DNA of 64,000 bases from NCBI GenBank assembly GCA_963920575.1, contig OY986969.1:25521434-25585433 (forward strand). Reading direction: 5' to 3'. Positions 1 to 11,649 of the stretch are shown piece after piece. Source of the DNA: Narthecium ossifragum. Taxonomy: Eukaryota; Streptophyta; Magnoliopsida; Dioscoreales; Nartheciaceae. The position numbers and the translations under genes were made by a program. Under the pieces are notes generated by a model, which saw only the letters and a program-made list of their open reading frames with translations, was not told where the DNA came from and did no database searches. Position 1 is the stretch's first letter. Each line of letters starts with the position of its first letter.

Positions 1-610
1 CATGAAAGATGCCCTGTCTACATTTGTGTGTATGTACACATTGGTCCTGTGTCTGTGTAGAGTCTGATATTGAGTCAGCAACTGAATAGAGAAAATCTCT
101 CAACAATATCATGAGAATCTCAACTCTTAAGTGGATATCACATTTGTATTTTAAATTTCAGTTCTACTTTGTTGTAATCAGTTATCTAGTGTAGGTTATT
201 CCTTAGGTGTTTGTTATAATCCAACCTCTATATAAAAGAGGTCTGTATCAATTGATAGAATACAATTGAAAATAAAACACAAACGTGTCTAGTGTTTCTT
301 TATAGCATGCATCTCAGTTATTGAACAAACTAAGGTATCGTTTCTTATTCAACCTGGTGGTAATGTAAATGAATACATGATTACTTACTCTTCTGCCCAT
401 ATTTTCGATTCTGTTCAGATTGCCATGCAAGATACCCCAGTACACTCGGCAATCATTGCCTATATTTTTGGGTATCAATGGTTACTATATTGTAGTCAAG
501 GGGCATGCTAAGAGGATGTACTCCTTGATGTCATATTTGTAACATGGTATTTGTGTCATGATATTGCATCTCGATGCAAATTATTGGCATGATGTGAATT
601 GTGAAGGTGC
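1..610. repeat. Duplicated arm shared with 28934-29288, split by a solo LTR
   Basis: Bases 1-55 and 308-610 match 28934-29288 almost base for base. The shared block has no recognisable protein; a short open frame in it (28942-29190) has no family I know. The two copies part after base 610, where this copy meets a CACTA element and an LTR. The other copy lies 326 bp downstream of the RPL29 exon array, so this left edge may belong to a larger duplication that starts outside the window. Confidence 0.85.
56..307 (+). mobile_element. Solo LTR, probably copia-type (252 bp)
   Basis: The segment is absent from the otherwise matching copy at 28934-29288, so it is an insertion. It starts TGTAGAG and ends TAGCA, contains an LTR-type TATA box (TATATAAAAG near 229-238) followed by A-rich leader sequence, and has no coding region. 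Only a TG dinucleotide is clearly repeated at the two edges, so the expected 5-bp target duplication is not clean. Solo LTR by recombination is inferred. Confidence 0.65.
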
Positions 611-629
611 TCACTGCTAGAAAAAACTA

Positions 630-975
630 TAACAATCACGGTTTTTCCCTATCATCTATTCACATTCATCACGGTTTCCAAACCGTGATCTACTTGGGTG
701 TGATTGAAAGTAATTTAATTTAATCACGTTTAAAAACTGAGATGTATTATAGGTTTCAATCACGATTAATGTGTGTGATTAAAGGGTTTAAAAACCGAGA
801 TGGAAACAATTTAACTAGGTCTTATGAATGGGTTTAGATCTCGGTTTTAGAGCGAAACCGTGGTCAAATGTGATGTTTAATCACAATCAAAAACTGAGAT
901 GAAAACCTGATAGCGCTGTGATCTATAACCATTTTAGATCTCAATTTTTGGATTTAAAACTGTGATTGTTTCCTT
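630..975. repeat. CACTA left subterminal repeats
   Basis: Variants of AATCACGGTTT, AACCGTGAT and AAAACTGAGAT occur every 20-40 bp in both orientations. In CACTA elements such arrays are the transposase-binding subterminal repeats. The matching right array is at 9375-9700. Confidence 0.8.
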
Positions 976-1192
976 ATTCAATCATAGCCAAAACACAATA
1001 TTTTCATATACCAAAACTAAAACTGTTTCTCCAAACATCCCCACAAGTGCAATTTATACAAAACAATAATGTAGCAAACAAAACTCATCATATTTTCAGT
1101 TTTTCCCTTTCTCCCAATCTGAATTTGTAGAACTTTCAACATGCCAATTAAAAAAAAAACAAAAGAAAAGAAAAGCAAAATCCATCCTGTTA

Positions 1193-1482
<290 letters not shown>

Positions 1483-1499
1483 CTGCAATTTAAGATATT

Positions 1500-2068
1500 C
1501 CAAAGTATGACAAACTATACCAAGGAACAACATTAATGACATATTGGAAGGTTTAAATATTGAGAATACAACTTATTCCAAGGAAAAACATGAACAAAAT
1601 ATTGGAAGGTTTAAGAAAAGAAATTTGGAATACAACCTGCAGCCGGGGCATCGTGAGATAAGCAAAAACATCTATAAACAAGAAATTAAACATCTGGGAG
1701 TAGACAATAACAGAGTCGGTTGCTAGCTTATTACAGCACTAATTCCTCAAAATTATAATATTCTAGTTTCTCATGTTAACCTGATGCATCAGACTTCAAT
1801 GTTGAGCATTCTCCTTAGTCCTTACTACGTGCAAATAACACCATTATGTCGGATAAAAAAGATGTAAACTAATCCCTCATACATGATGCTTTTCAATCCG
1901 ACAACTTATAGTCAAGCTTGGAATTGGTCCCTTAGAACCTTGTCAAACTCATGATTCGCATCAACTCAATGACACTTTGCTAGAATCGCGATCAGTTTTA
2001 ACTATAACATAGTTCCATGACTTGAGCTATTTTTTACTAGTAAATGAATCCACCTGTGCTGAAAGCTG
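1500..2068. other. CACTA interior without recognised content
   Basis: A/T-rich sequence between the kinase exon and the LINE insertion point. It contains a short duplicated phrase (AAGGAAAAACATGAACAAAAT-like, near 1530 and 1575). It may be intron from either captured gene. Confidence 0.5.
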
Positions 2069-2125
2069 AGGAATTATCAGCTTTTTTTTTTTTGAGAAGT
2101 TGAGCCGAAGCTAAAGCCCTAAGGC

Positions 2126-5100
2126 TTACAGGGGACCAGACACCCTTACATGGGCAGCACGAGCTAGCTCGTCGGCCCTTACATTAAACTCTCTAGGTAT
2201 GTGCACTAACAAAAAGTTAACAAAATTTCCTAATTCCCACCAAAGCTCCAGTAGCAGCCTCCTGCAGTCATCGTTGATAGGCATATGACCATTCACCATA
2301 TCAACAGCAAATCTTGAATCACTTTCTACCAATATGCTCACCATGCCTCGCCGTCTAGCTTCTTGTACCGCCGATAGAATTGCGAATATTTCCGCTTGAG
2401 GCACAGAGCTGGCGACCGATGTCAAGAAAAGCTCCCATGTTGGGTTATCACCATCAAAGCAAACAACCCCAATTCCCGTTGCCCCTGATATGAGGGAAGC
2501 GTCCACCTGTATGCGTACACCATCCCACGCCTCCCGCTCCACTCGACAGGCTTTCCGACCAGTTAGAAGAAGAAACTCATTGATCTGCCATTTAATACTC
2601 CGTGCCAGACTTGGTACAGCAGCCCCCTCTTGCCCATGAATCACACTACACCTCCTTTTCCAAAGAGACCATAAAGTATAGGCAATGGTGGATTTAATCG
2701 TCCTGATCATATCCGTTTTCATAGGCTTACGTATCCAGTCCATACACACCTGGAGATTTAGCCTCTGCGGATCCAGAGACGTGCCTTCCAGAACAGCTCT
2801 CCAGGTTGCAGTTGCTACAACGCACCCAAACAAAATGTGGTCCAAGGTCTCCTCTTCCGCTCCACATGCCGGACAGGTCTTGTCGCTGATCAAACACAAC
2901 TCCCACAAGCGATCCCGAGCAGCAACCTTCCCATGCACAAGTTTCCAAAGAAAGTGTTGCACCCTGGGGCCGGCTGGGCTACGCCAGATACTCCACCAGA
3001 TGGCCTCCGGTTGCCTTCGATGCTGATGGCGTGCCCCGAGGAAGTCGTAGCATGAGCTTGTGGAGGGATGCCCAGCAGATCCCCACACCCATCGAGGCCG
3101 AGAAGATTGGGGAGTGGAGGTTATAGGTAGAGCACTGACCTTTGCCATCAAATCTGGGTGAAGAAAGGAGGAGAGTCTGTCCACTCGCCATCCCGAGTGA
3201 TCCAGCAAGTGGCCCAGCTCGATCATGTCCGCTTGCTCAGCATCGATAGTATAGGCCGCTGACGAGAGGGGGCCATCCAGCAGCCATCAGTCCCTCAGAA
3301 CGTTAGCGTGGCTACCTTCTGACACCGGCCATCGCAGGCCTAGCCGGAGTTGGTCCGATGCCCGGCAAATGGAGCGCCAGAAAGGAGAGGCGTTGTAAGG
3401 TACCCTGATGGGTAGAGCTCCAACGCTGATCTTGTATTTTGCTGCTACCAGCTGCTTCCAAATGGAGTTGGAGTCGTCGAGAAGGATAGATGCCCGCCGC
3501 ATGCGCATCGCCAGTTGCCATTGAGGGAGAGATTTAAGACCCAGCCCCCCTTGAGTTTTGTGAGAACATACCTTCTCCCAAGCCACCGTCGAGAGCCCGC
3601 CTTTCTTACCCTGCCAGAGGAACTGCCGGATCAGAGCCTCCACCTTCAGTAGTACAGAAATGGGAACTTGCACAGCAGACATCAAGAAGACAGGCAGTGA
3701 TTGTAGCACTGACTACACCAGTGTGACTCGACCAGCTTCCGCAAGCTTCTGAGAGTGCCATCCCGATAGCCTAGCCTGCACAGCCTCCAGGAGAAAATTA
3801 AAGTCATGGGGGACCAGCCGCTTGTGATCCAGAGGCACCCCTAGATACTTCCATGGTCCATCCTTCTCCCTGAAACCCAGCACTTTCAAGACCCGGTTCT
3901 TCCTTCTTTCACTTGTTTTTGGAGAAAATTTGAGACTGGATTTGTCTGGGTTCACCTCTAACCCAGAGAGGGTTCTAAATCGCTTCAGCACATTCATCAG
4001 CTTTAGTGCTTCCTCCTTGCCTGCCCTCGTCAGGAAGAGACAGTCGTCGGCAAATAGCAGGTGGGTCACCCGGAACCTGCCCCGATCAAAGGCCACCCCT
4101 TCCAGTTCGAACAGAGGCTGCTTAAGAAGCCTGGTGAGCACCTCCTGCGATAGTATGAAGAGATAGGGAGAGAGGGGGTCACCTTGCCTTAGCCCACGTC
4201 CGGAGGTGAACTGCTGAGAAACCCGGCCGTTAATGATGAGTGAAAACCGCGTCGTCGACACACAATGAATGATCCACTCCACAAATGTAGCCGGGAAGTT
4301 CATTGCCTCCAGTACCCGTTTTAGGAATCGCCAGCTGACTGAATCAAACGCTGCCCTGAGGTCCGCTTTGACAGCCATGAGCGCTCCCTTTCCCGGTGCT
4401 CGACGGACTTCTTGCATCACTTCCTGAGCCGTTGCAATGTTATCCAGGATAGATCTCCCCTCTACAAAGGCGGATTGCTCGACGCTCACCAGGGAATTGA
4501 GGAGAGGTTTGAGCCTATTGGCCAATAAGGAAGAAATGATTTTGTACAGGACGTTGCATAGAGAGACTGGCCTGTAGTCCGTGACTCGCCGCGGGTTCTT
4601 GCATTTGGGGATGAAGGAGATGAAGGTGTCGTTCCACCCCGACGGTAGCCTCCCAGACCTGAAGAAAGCAGAGACCAGCTCGCACACATCCTCTCCCACT
4701 ATGTCCCAGTGCTTGATATAGAACTCACAAGGAACCCCATCCGGGCCAGGACATTTATACCGACCCATCGTCTGCAACGTATTTTTTATCTCCTCCGGTG
4801 TGACCTCCGCAAGCACAGCTAGAGAATCCTCTGAAGAAATTTTAGGGAGAAGAGGGAGCTGGAGCTCTCTATCACCATCACGGCCCCTCCATAGCCGCTT
4901 GAAGTGGTCACAGAAACGTTCCTCCACCTGCTCTTGGCTCGACACGACCCGGCCATCCTCCCCTCTTATTTCCCTGATGCGCGAGCGGTGGCCATGAGAA
5001 GAAAGAGAATTATGGAAAAACCTGGAATTCCGATCTCCATCTTGCACCCATTCCAAACGGCGGTGCTGAGCTCTGAAGACATCATGCTGGAGTTGGAATG

Positions 5101-6117
5101 CCACCACCTTGTTCTCCAGTGATCGCATTCTCTCCTCCAAGTGAAGTGGAAGAGGCCCCTCCTCCTCCAACAGGTAAAGATGCTGAAGGTGTTGGAGCAG
5201 AGACTGCTGAGAGTTAAATAAGTCGAAGTCATCGACCTTACTCCAATTCTTGACCTTAATCTTCATTTCCTTCATCCTCCCCTTGAAGACGTACTGTTTG
5301 GAACCCCTCCTGTGCCGCCGCCAGGCTAACTCCACCACCCTCCTGAATTCCTTGGATTCCACCCAGAACTGCTGGAGTCGGAATGTTGATGGCCCCTGTA
5401 GGCGCTTCTCTGCCTCTAAGGTGACCAGAAGGGGACGATGGTCGGAGCCGCAGCGGTGGAGATGCTGGACCTCCGCCTGAGGAAACCATTCCTTCCACTG
5501 AAGGTTGCACAGGGCACGATCAAGCCGCTCCAGGATCCTTGAAGGCCCAAGCCTCCTATTACTCCAGGTGAACGACGGACCCCTGAACCCCAGATCCACC
5601 AGCTTGTCGGAAAACATGAACCGGAGGAAGTCATTCACGGACCTGCTGTACCGGAAGGGGCGCCCACCTCTCTTTTCCGACGGCATTGCCAAGACATTGA
5701 AGTCCCCCACCATCAAATGAGGCCACCCTCTGGCGTTAATCTTCGCAAGGACATCCCAGAGCTCCTCCCGGCCCCTCCATGTCCGAGCTCCATAAACCAC
5801 CGAAAGAAACCATTGCCCATGGCATCGGGAAGTGAAGACACCATGGATAGCTTGGTCTGTGAAGTGCGTGAAGTAACCTCGTCCCACACTCTCCCTCCAA
5901 ACAGCCAAGATCCCCCCTGCTGCCCCCTAGAAGGAAGAAGATAGGTACTCCAGCCCACACCCAATCTTGCAGAGATGAACTGCATGTGCTCCTCCAAGAC
6001 CACCACCTCCAGCAGAAAGACAAAGTCCACCCCTCTGTCCCTGATCAAGCGGCCACACACCCCTGCCACCCTTCTCGGCCCAAGGCCATGGCAATTCCAC
6101 ACCAGGAAGCCAGTCAT
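2126..6117 (-). pseudogene. LINE ORF2: endonuclease, reverse transcriptase, RNase H (lightly broken)
   Basis: The domain order is clear. An apurinic-type endonuclease starts near 6117 (FLVWNCHG, then GDFNVL and SDHRPLL). The reverse transcriptase follows, with the catalytic box FADD near 4060. Next come a zf-RVT cysteine motif near 2860 and an RNase H domain (VDAS, ESDSR) near 2490-2330. Three lesions break it: a frameshift in a C/G run near 5910, a TAG at about 3713-3718 and a TGA at about 3284-3289. Otherwise the reading frame is kept over 4 kb. It would nick target DNA and copy the LINE RNA. Confidence 0.9.
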
Positions 6118-6878
6118 TGGCCAACTGTTGGAAGGCTATGCTCCTTAGCCTCTAGATCTGAAGGTCTCTGCCTCTTAGCACCACTGTTGCCCCCCCTGGC
6201 TTCCTGCATAGGCACATCAACATCTTCCTCGAAGTCTTCCTCCATCCCCATCTCATGGTTCTCTTCCGCCTAGACCCGACGAGGATGCTCCGCCACTAAC
6301 GCTAATTGTAGCTCCGCCACCCCTTGCTGGTGAGAGGCGTCCAGATCCAGCATGTCCCCCCCCTCTTCCTCGCCGTCCGATGGTGCATGCTGGGAAGAGA
6401 TCGGCACCACCAGCGGACCAGGACGATCGAGGTGCCCGCTCTCCCTAGCATACTAGCCAGCCTCAAGCAGCGGAAGCTCCGCCAACTTTGCCACCGTGGG
6501 GGTGTCCTCACCATTTCGAAGCACTCCGAATCGATTGTAGCTCCCGGAGCCCGGCCGTGCCCATCTCCCTCCAGATCCATGGCCAGTGGCCTTAGGAGAA
6601 GGGCCTCCTCTCTCAGCTTTACCCCTATCCACACCCCTTGGCAAAGCATTGCTTGGTCCAGCAAGCTCCACGTCTCCACTCCCAGCCTCCACCCGAATGC
6701 TTGGCCCTCGATGCGCCACGTCACCCCTACCAGCACCCCCTTGTGAAAGGCTTGGCCCAGCATGAGCCACGTCGACAATCGGCCCCCTAACTTTAGAAGC
6801 TTCCCTTGCCTCGCCCCTCTGCAGCTCCTACATCATGCCAGCCTTTGTCCCTTCTGCACCTAAGCATGCGCCGCCCTT
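6118..6878 (-). other. LINE spacer between ORF1 and ORF2
   Basis: GC-rich sequence with several interrupted frames rich in Gly, Arg and Pro. It could be a decayed variable C-terminus of ORF1 or a true spacer. No domain is visible. Confidence 0.5.
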
Positions 6879-7970
6879 CTAAGGAATATTCAGGCTTTGT
6901 CTACTAGCGCCACGTGGACCCTCCGGCTTCCCCACCGGGTTCCTCCCCTGCGCACCCGCCTTCGCCTCCGGTTGTGGCCTTCCTCTCCGGCGAGTTAATC
7001 GGACCGTGTGCCAGGCTCCCCCGTCCGCTAAAATCGGACCTGGAACCTCATGCTCAGCGCTCCTGGGACTCTCTACCTCCATCAACTGAGCCCCATCCGT
7101 AGTCATCTCCCCCAGATCTCCGGAAGGTTTCTTGCCCTGGGCCACCGCTGCTCGCTTCTTAAGCTCCTCCTTCCTCCTCATGCAGTTACTAGCTAGATGT
7201 CCGAAGCCATCACAATAGTCACATACATCCAAGTTTTCATAGATAAATGGCTGCACAAAGCACCCCGGATCAACTCCCGGTACTCCAGCACCCACCACTT
7301 CCCCCAATCTTGCCGGCTTGGACACATCTACCTCAACGCATACCCTGGCGAAACAGTTTCTATCAACGAACGTTGTGGAGGCATCAACCGCAAGCAGAGG
7401 ACCAGCCCTCCACATGAGTGTACTCAGCGCCTCTGTTTCCAGGTAATCGAAAGGAAGGTCCGGTATCCGCACCCACGCCGGAATGCGAGTGAAGTCAGCC
7501 GCCTTGGGTCGGAAAGAGTCCCTCCAACGGATAAGGGACAGTATCTTGCCGTCCACCATCCAGGGGCCGCCAGTGAGGACGCGGGTAAGATCCTCCTCGT
7601 TCCCAAACTTGAATCCAAAAACCCCACCCACCCTGTCCGTAACTAGGAAGGGTTCCGATGTGAGCCACATGCTTGCCAGCCGGCGCCGGAGGAAGTCCAA
7701 GCCAACGCGACCACCGATGAAGCGCCCAAAGAGGGTGTGCTTCCATCGCTCACGCCTGCGCCGCAAGACCTCCGGCTCAATCACCACCCTCTCGTCAGCA
7801 TACTTCTCCTTAATCTTGTTAAGGACAGCATCAGGAATCATCTCATAGCCAGCTTCCTGATAGCTCGCCATCTTCGCCCAGGTCCAGTTGCCATTAACGC
7901 TCGTTGGAGATGTCGTCCCCGTGGGAGACGTACCAGCCCTCAGCGGAGAGGGTGTCACTCCCGCAGCCAT
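6879..7970 (-). CDS. LINE ORF1 protein: DUF4283 domain and zinc knuckle
   Basis: This open frame of 363 codons is the first ORF of the LINE. Residues ~60-210 have the layout of the plant retroelement DUF4283 domain, including FGRFIGG and GGPWMVDG-type turns. A CCHC zinc knuckle follows near residue 255 (CDYCDGFGHLASNC, spacing C-x2-C-x4-H-x4-C). The C-terminus is basic and low in complexity. Such proteins coat LINE RNA. The ATG at 7970 is the first in the element, 15 bp from its 5' end. No lesion is seen, although its ORF2 partner is broken. Confidence 0.88.
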   Translation of the reverse strand: MAAGVTPSPLRAGTSPTGTTSPTSVNGNWTWAKMASYQEAGYEMIPDAVLNKIKEKYADERVVIEPEVLRRRRERWKHTLFGRFIGGRVGLDFLRRRLASMWLTSEPFLVTDRVGGVFGFKFGNEEDLTRVLTGGPWMVDGKILSLIRWRDSFRPKAADFTRIPAWVRIPDLPFDYLETEALSTLMWRAGPLLAVDASTTFVDRNCFARVCVEVDVSKPARLGEVVGAGVPGVDPGCFVQPFIYENLDVCDYCDGFGHLASNCMRRKEELKKRAAVAQGKKPSGDLGEMTTDGAQLMEVESPRSAEHEVPGPILADGGAWHTVRLTRRRGRPQPEAKAGAQGRNPVGKPEGPRGASRQSLNIP

Positions 7971-8050
7971 CGTTATATGGGTAGTAGGAATTATCAGCTT
8001 AATCCACTTTACTCACAGGTGTAAAGGAAGGAGAAAGGTCGGCAACTTAC

Positions 8051-9020
8051 AGAGGATCTATTAGAGGGGCCAAGGTTGAGACATCTGTTGACGAAGATGG
8101 AAAAAAGTGATCAAATAGCTGATGCTCAAGCTGACAAACCTGAAATTGGGATTACATGAGCCAAATATCATAAAGCAGACTAGAATATCAAATATGAGAA
8201 AACATAAATCAGCCCTTCAATTGATACGCTATCATTAAATTAAGTGTTAATGACCACAGAAGCTTGAACATCAGAAAAAGTTCGTTTCACAACTCTGAAA
8301 GCAACCTTACAGAATTCCATCCCCATGTAACAGTTAGATAATTCGATAGAAGACAGGACTTGTATTCACTGTTACAACCTCCATTTCATCTTCCTCATAG
8401 GTAAACACTGATATTTATGACATAAATATTATGCCTACAGTAATTAAGGTGAAATGCTTATAATAGTACCTGCATAAGCAGCATAACTACAAGCAAATAA
8501 AATGTAAGATTGTTAGCGGCCACATATCATTCAAAGTTCCTAAGAGTTTATAATGTAGGATGAGATAGTCCCACAACTTACAGGGAATCAAGTCTCAGTT
8601 TACAACACAAAAATAAGCACCTAAGCTAAATTACCAAACTTGTTATCCTGTAATTAGACATCAAACTAACAGATAGCTTCAGAGAAGAAAAGGAAGAAGA
8701 CGACAGTCTCAAAGAATAAATAACAGCTTATTCACATTTTGTTTGGAGAAACCACACCAAACAAATAGAATAATAATCTTGGTTCACCTGCATTAGGTAT
8801 GCACATCCAGATCTGGTCAATGATGGTAATGCCTCTTTCTTTGCAAACTCAGATATCCGCTGCTGCACTATACCTTTTATCTGAATAGCATATGCACAAA
8901 TGAGATAAATCCTGGTCATGGATCACAAGATTTTTCAGAATTCTGACTAACCATGAAAGTACGTGGTTGCAAATACCATTGACCTACCAAGGATAGTCTC
9001 TGTTCACAATATAATCGGAC
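8051..9020 (-). pseudogene. COG3: Captured exons of COG3 (conserved oligomeric Golgi complex subunit 3)
   Basis: Three - strand exons are visible. The first, 8988 to about 9020, encodes RLYCEQRLSL and has donor GTAGGT. The second, 8788-8880, is 31 codons including [20 protein letters not shown]; acceptor ATTCAG and donor GTGAAC bound it. The third, 8051-8139, encodes [17 protein letters not shown] and LAPLIDPL; acceptor TTTCAG and donor GTAAGT bound it. The run RSGCA..VCQ.EHQL..FF is conserved in COG3 from plants to animals. COG3 acts in retrograde tethering at the Golgi. Only about 70 codons remain, the reading frame within exons is clean, and the introns came along, so a genomic segment was captured. 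The next COG3 exon is missing. Confidence 0.85.
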
Positions 9021-9029
9021 GGTGGCGAG

Positions 9030-9330
9030 CTCATCCGTCTGGAGCTTGCGCGGAAACGTCATCACGGAGGCCGACGCCGGCACGATCGGCGGTAAACAGT
9101 GAAAGGGAGAGGGCCAAGGAGGCGAGGAGTACACAGAGAGAGTCCCGCGCGGAGGAGATCAGGTTGGAGTCCACTTTGGTCACCGGCAAGACCCTACGGA
9201 GAATAGAGAGCTTAACATGGAGAGGAGGTCTTATAGCTATGGATTTCGAGGGATCGAAATGGAGTCGGCAGGGCTGAGAGGCGAGGGAGTGGCGGCGGCC
9301 CCGGCGAGAGGAGAATAAATAATTTAGAAC
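9030..9330 (-). other. GC-rich segment fused upstream of the COG3 exons
   Basis: The base composition changes sharply here. On the - strand a frame encodes a leader-like hydrophobic stretch (CVLLASLALSLSLF). Another frame runs into the first COG3 exon as MTFPRKLQTDELATVRLY. It looks like the first exon or promoter region of another gene, captured next to COG3, or COG3's own 5' region rearranged. I do not recognise it. Confidence 0.4.
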
Positions 9331-9374
9331 CGCAGGCGTGAACCGGGAAGAGGAGAACGGAGAACAGGGGATTT

Positions 9375-9700
9375 AGACGTATTCGGTTTTAATCTCAATT
9401 ATTAACCATGAAATCTCAACCGTCTAATATAAGATAAACCCTAGTTAGATATACCATAGTTGTTTCTGATAAAAACTGAGATATCATGGTTTCAATCACA
9501 CATAAAAACTGTGTTCTAATTACAAAGCGTTACATAGTTTCCATCACAGTTAAAAACTGAGATTAGTCTTACATGATTCATGTCAGTTGTTAAAAACTGT
9601 GATTAAAAAGAGCCAATCATGAAAATAGTTCTTTACTCATTTTCTTTATGACGGTTTTTTCTAAAACTGACATCTTTGTGATTTCTTTAGTGTGATCTTT
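9375..9700. repeat. CACTA right subterminal repeats
   Basis: Repeats of AAAAACTGAGAT, AATCACAGTTAAAAACTG and similar words occur in both orientations. They mirror the array at the left end. Confidence 0.8.
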
Positions 9701-9721
9701 ATTATTTTTTCTTGTAGTGGC

Positions 9722-9930
9722 TGTTAGGGATTTTCAGGTACAAGAAGCAAAGAAATCAAAAACAAAGACACACGAATTTACGTGGTTCACCCTAGAATAG
9801 GGCTACATCCACGGAGTCACTGAAGTTTCACTATCACGAAGGCAAAGAAGCCAGTTACAAGATACAATGACGGCCGCCCACATAAACTCTCATATGCTAG
9901 GGTTTTGGCACATAGAGAAAGAGGTTGAGG
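9722..9930. mobile_element. Copia-like LTR fragment
   Basis: It begins TGTTAGGGATTTTCAGG and contains the plant copia LTR phrase TTTACGTGGTTCACCCTAGA. Related copies occur near 35405, 35819, 57490 and 57950. It joins LINE sequence near 9930. The CACTA target duplication includes the first base of this LTR. Confidence 0.6.
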
Positions 9931-9934
9931 AAAT

Positions 9935-11110
9935 GCACCCAAATACCCAATCAATCCATTGCGCGGGGAACTCCATCGCCACCATGACACGACGGAGGAA
10001 GCTCCACCGGACACTGTCATAAGCCACGCGCACATCCACCTTGACGGCCATCAGGAGGCGGGTCTTCGGTGCTCGGTGTAAAGAATGCATCAATTCTTGA
10101 GATGCGGCGATGTTGTCGAAAATATTCCGGCCCATGATGAATGCAGACTGTTCCTCACCAATGATCTCCCCCATGACCTCCCAGAGCCTTCGAGCCATCA
10201 CCGAAGTAATGATCTTATAGTAAATATTGCACAGACTGATGGGGCGGTATTCTTTTACCCAATGTTCTAAAAATCGGCCTGGGCGGCCGCCTAGGCGTTA
10301 GGCGCTCCCCGGGCGTCCCGATTATGGCCTAGGCGTTTAAGCTAGGCGTTTGGCTGAAAATCGGCGAGCTAGGCGGGCTGGGCGGGCGCCTAGGCGGCTA
10401 GGCGTTAGGCGCTCCCCGGCCGTCCCGATTATGGCCTAGGCGTTTGAGCTAGGCGTTTGGCTGAAAATCGGCGAGCTAGGCGGGCTGGGCGGGCGCCTAG
10501 GCGGGCTAGGCGGGCGCCTAGGCGGGCTAGGCGGGCTGGGAGGGCTGGGCGGTTTAGTTCTAAAATCTAAAGTTATAAATATTTTTTAATCGTGATTTGA
10601 TGGAGCACTATTGAATAGCAACACTATAAGTTATAACTTTAGATTTTAGAACTAAACTTCCTGATTCCTCTTTTGGTTGTTCTTTAGAGTTAGGATTGTG
10701 TTCGGTTGCGACTTGCGAAGCCATTAGAATCAAGGAGGGGCGGTGGAGAGGAAGCTGCTGCTTCAGCCTGCTATTTAAGCTTTATATTTATATTTATATA
10801 ATTATATGTAATAAAAATTAAATTAAAATTAAAAAAATAAAACCGCCTAGTCCCCGTCTAGGCGTCCGACTAGTCCTCTGGGCGCTAATCCCTGGGCTTC
10901 CGCCCGACTAGCGCCTAGCGTTTTTTAGAACCTTGCTTTTACCTTAGGGGGATTTGCAATCCTGAGAATAAGGGAGACAAACGTGTCGTTCCAATGCGGA
11001 GGCATCCTCGCAGAGTCAAAGAATGCTTGAATTAGCGCCACCAGATCCCGTCCAAGGACATTCTAAGCTTTGAGAAAAAACTCCACAGGCAATTGCCCCT
11101 GCCCATCTCT
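9935..11110 (-). pseudogene. LINE reverse-transcriptase fragment, split by a MITE
   Basis: Two pieces, 10944-11110 and 9935-10259, join on the - strand into one reverse-transcriptase segment. The first encodes ALIQAFFDSARMPPHWNDTF, the second EEQSAFIMGRNIFDNI and AVKVDVRVAYDSVRWSF. This is the central palm of a plant L1 reverse transcriptase. Both ends are truncated. It differs from the ORF2 at 2126-6117 and is an older insertion. Confidence 0.85.
10260..10935. mobile_element. hAT-type MITE (676 bp) with GC-rich internal repeats
   Basis: An 8-bp target duplication, CTTTTACC, flanks it at 10252-10259 and 10936-10943. The ends are inverted: CAATGTTCTAAAAATCG on the left, and CAAGGTTCTAAAAAACG on the right read from the other strand. 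Such 8-bp duplications and CA...TG ends fit the hAT superfamily. Inside, a GC-rich unit built on CTAGGCG is repeated with a 107-bp period (10291 and 10398). A second, A/T-rich inverted repeat sits at 10552-10577 and 10630-10657. No coding region is present. Confidence 0.85.
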
Positions 11111-11117
11111 TTAAGTG

Positions 11118-11441
11118 CAGCAAACGTTGGTGTAGGCCCAACCCAGCCCACGGAGTCACATACCCGTCACATCTTGTTTTTTTTAATTTCTTTTTTAAGT
11201 TTTTTTTTGGTGGCCATTATTGAATTAATTTGAACTTTCTTTGCAGAATAGATCAGTTTTATATGATTTGATTTTAATATCTACAACGAAATTGATATGT
11301 AGGCCTGGCTCATAGGTCCGGTCTGACATTGGGCCCAGTAAGCCCAAAAGCCATGGTAGGGCGAAACACCCCCGACAAATTCTGCTCGGGCCCAGATCCA
11401 GAAATTGAGATCGGGCTCCAATACTTTCCGGGGTATGTAAG
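11118..11441. repeat. Lectin-cluster flank, copy shared with 33172-33470
   Basis: It matches 33172-33470 closely, and its later part also matches flanks at 32210, 51350 and 54550. The shared phrase includes ATATGATYTGATTTTAATATC and CATAGGTCCGGTCTGACATT. It is the remains of sequence between lectin genes. The Pong element split it: the same flank resumes at 18243 before the first lectin gene. Confidence 0.8.
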
Positions 11442-11649
11442 GGCATCCGCATCAGAGGCATCAAAGGCCTCCCTTCCCTATTCTAGGGTGAGAATTTGAG
11501 GAAACAATGAATTTTTGCCCTGCATCAGATACCCTATCCCCACCCTAAACCCGGGGAGAGCTACAGTACTCCCCTACATGTGGGGGAGCACTGTAGCACA
11601 CCCCATTCATTATTTTAAGCATTAAAACTCACCATCTATTCTCCTTTAC

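Larger units (their letters stand above)
2084..7985 (-). mobile_element. L1-type LINE, nearly full length, inserted in the CACTA element
   Basis: The element lies on the - strand with its poly(A) tail at 2084-2093. A perfect 15-bp target duplication, AGGAATTATCAGCTT, flanks it at 2069-2083 and 7986-8000. ORF1 begins 15 bp from the 5' end, and ORF2 carries endonuclease, reverse transcriptase, zf-RVT and RNase H. The perfect duplication and few coding lesions point to a fairly young insertion, younger than the capture of the COG3 and kinase exons it separates. Confidence 0.93.

Noticed and set aside
56..307. 5-bp target duplication for the solo LTR
   Set aside because: Only TG is repeated at both edges when compared with the empty site, so I do not claim one.
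2685..5720. Several + strand frames of 60-115 codons across the LINE
   Set aside because: They are antisense shadows of the GC-rich reverse-transcriptase and endonuclease frames and have no domain of their own.
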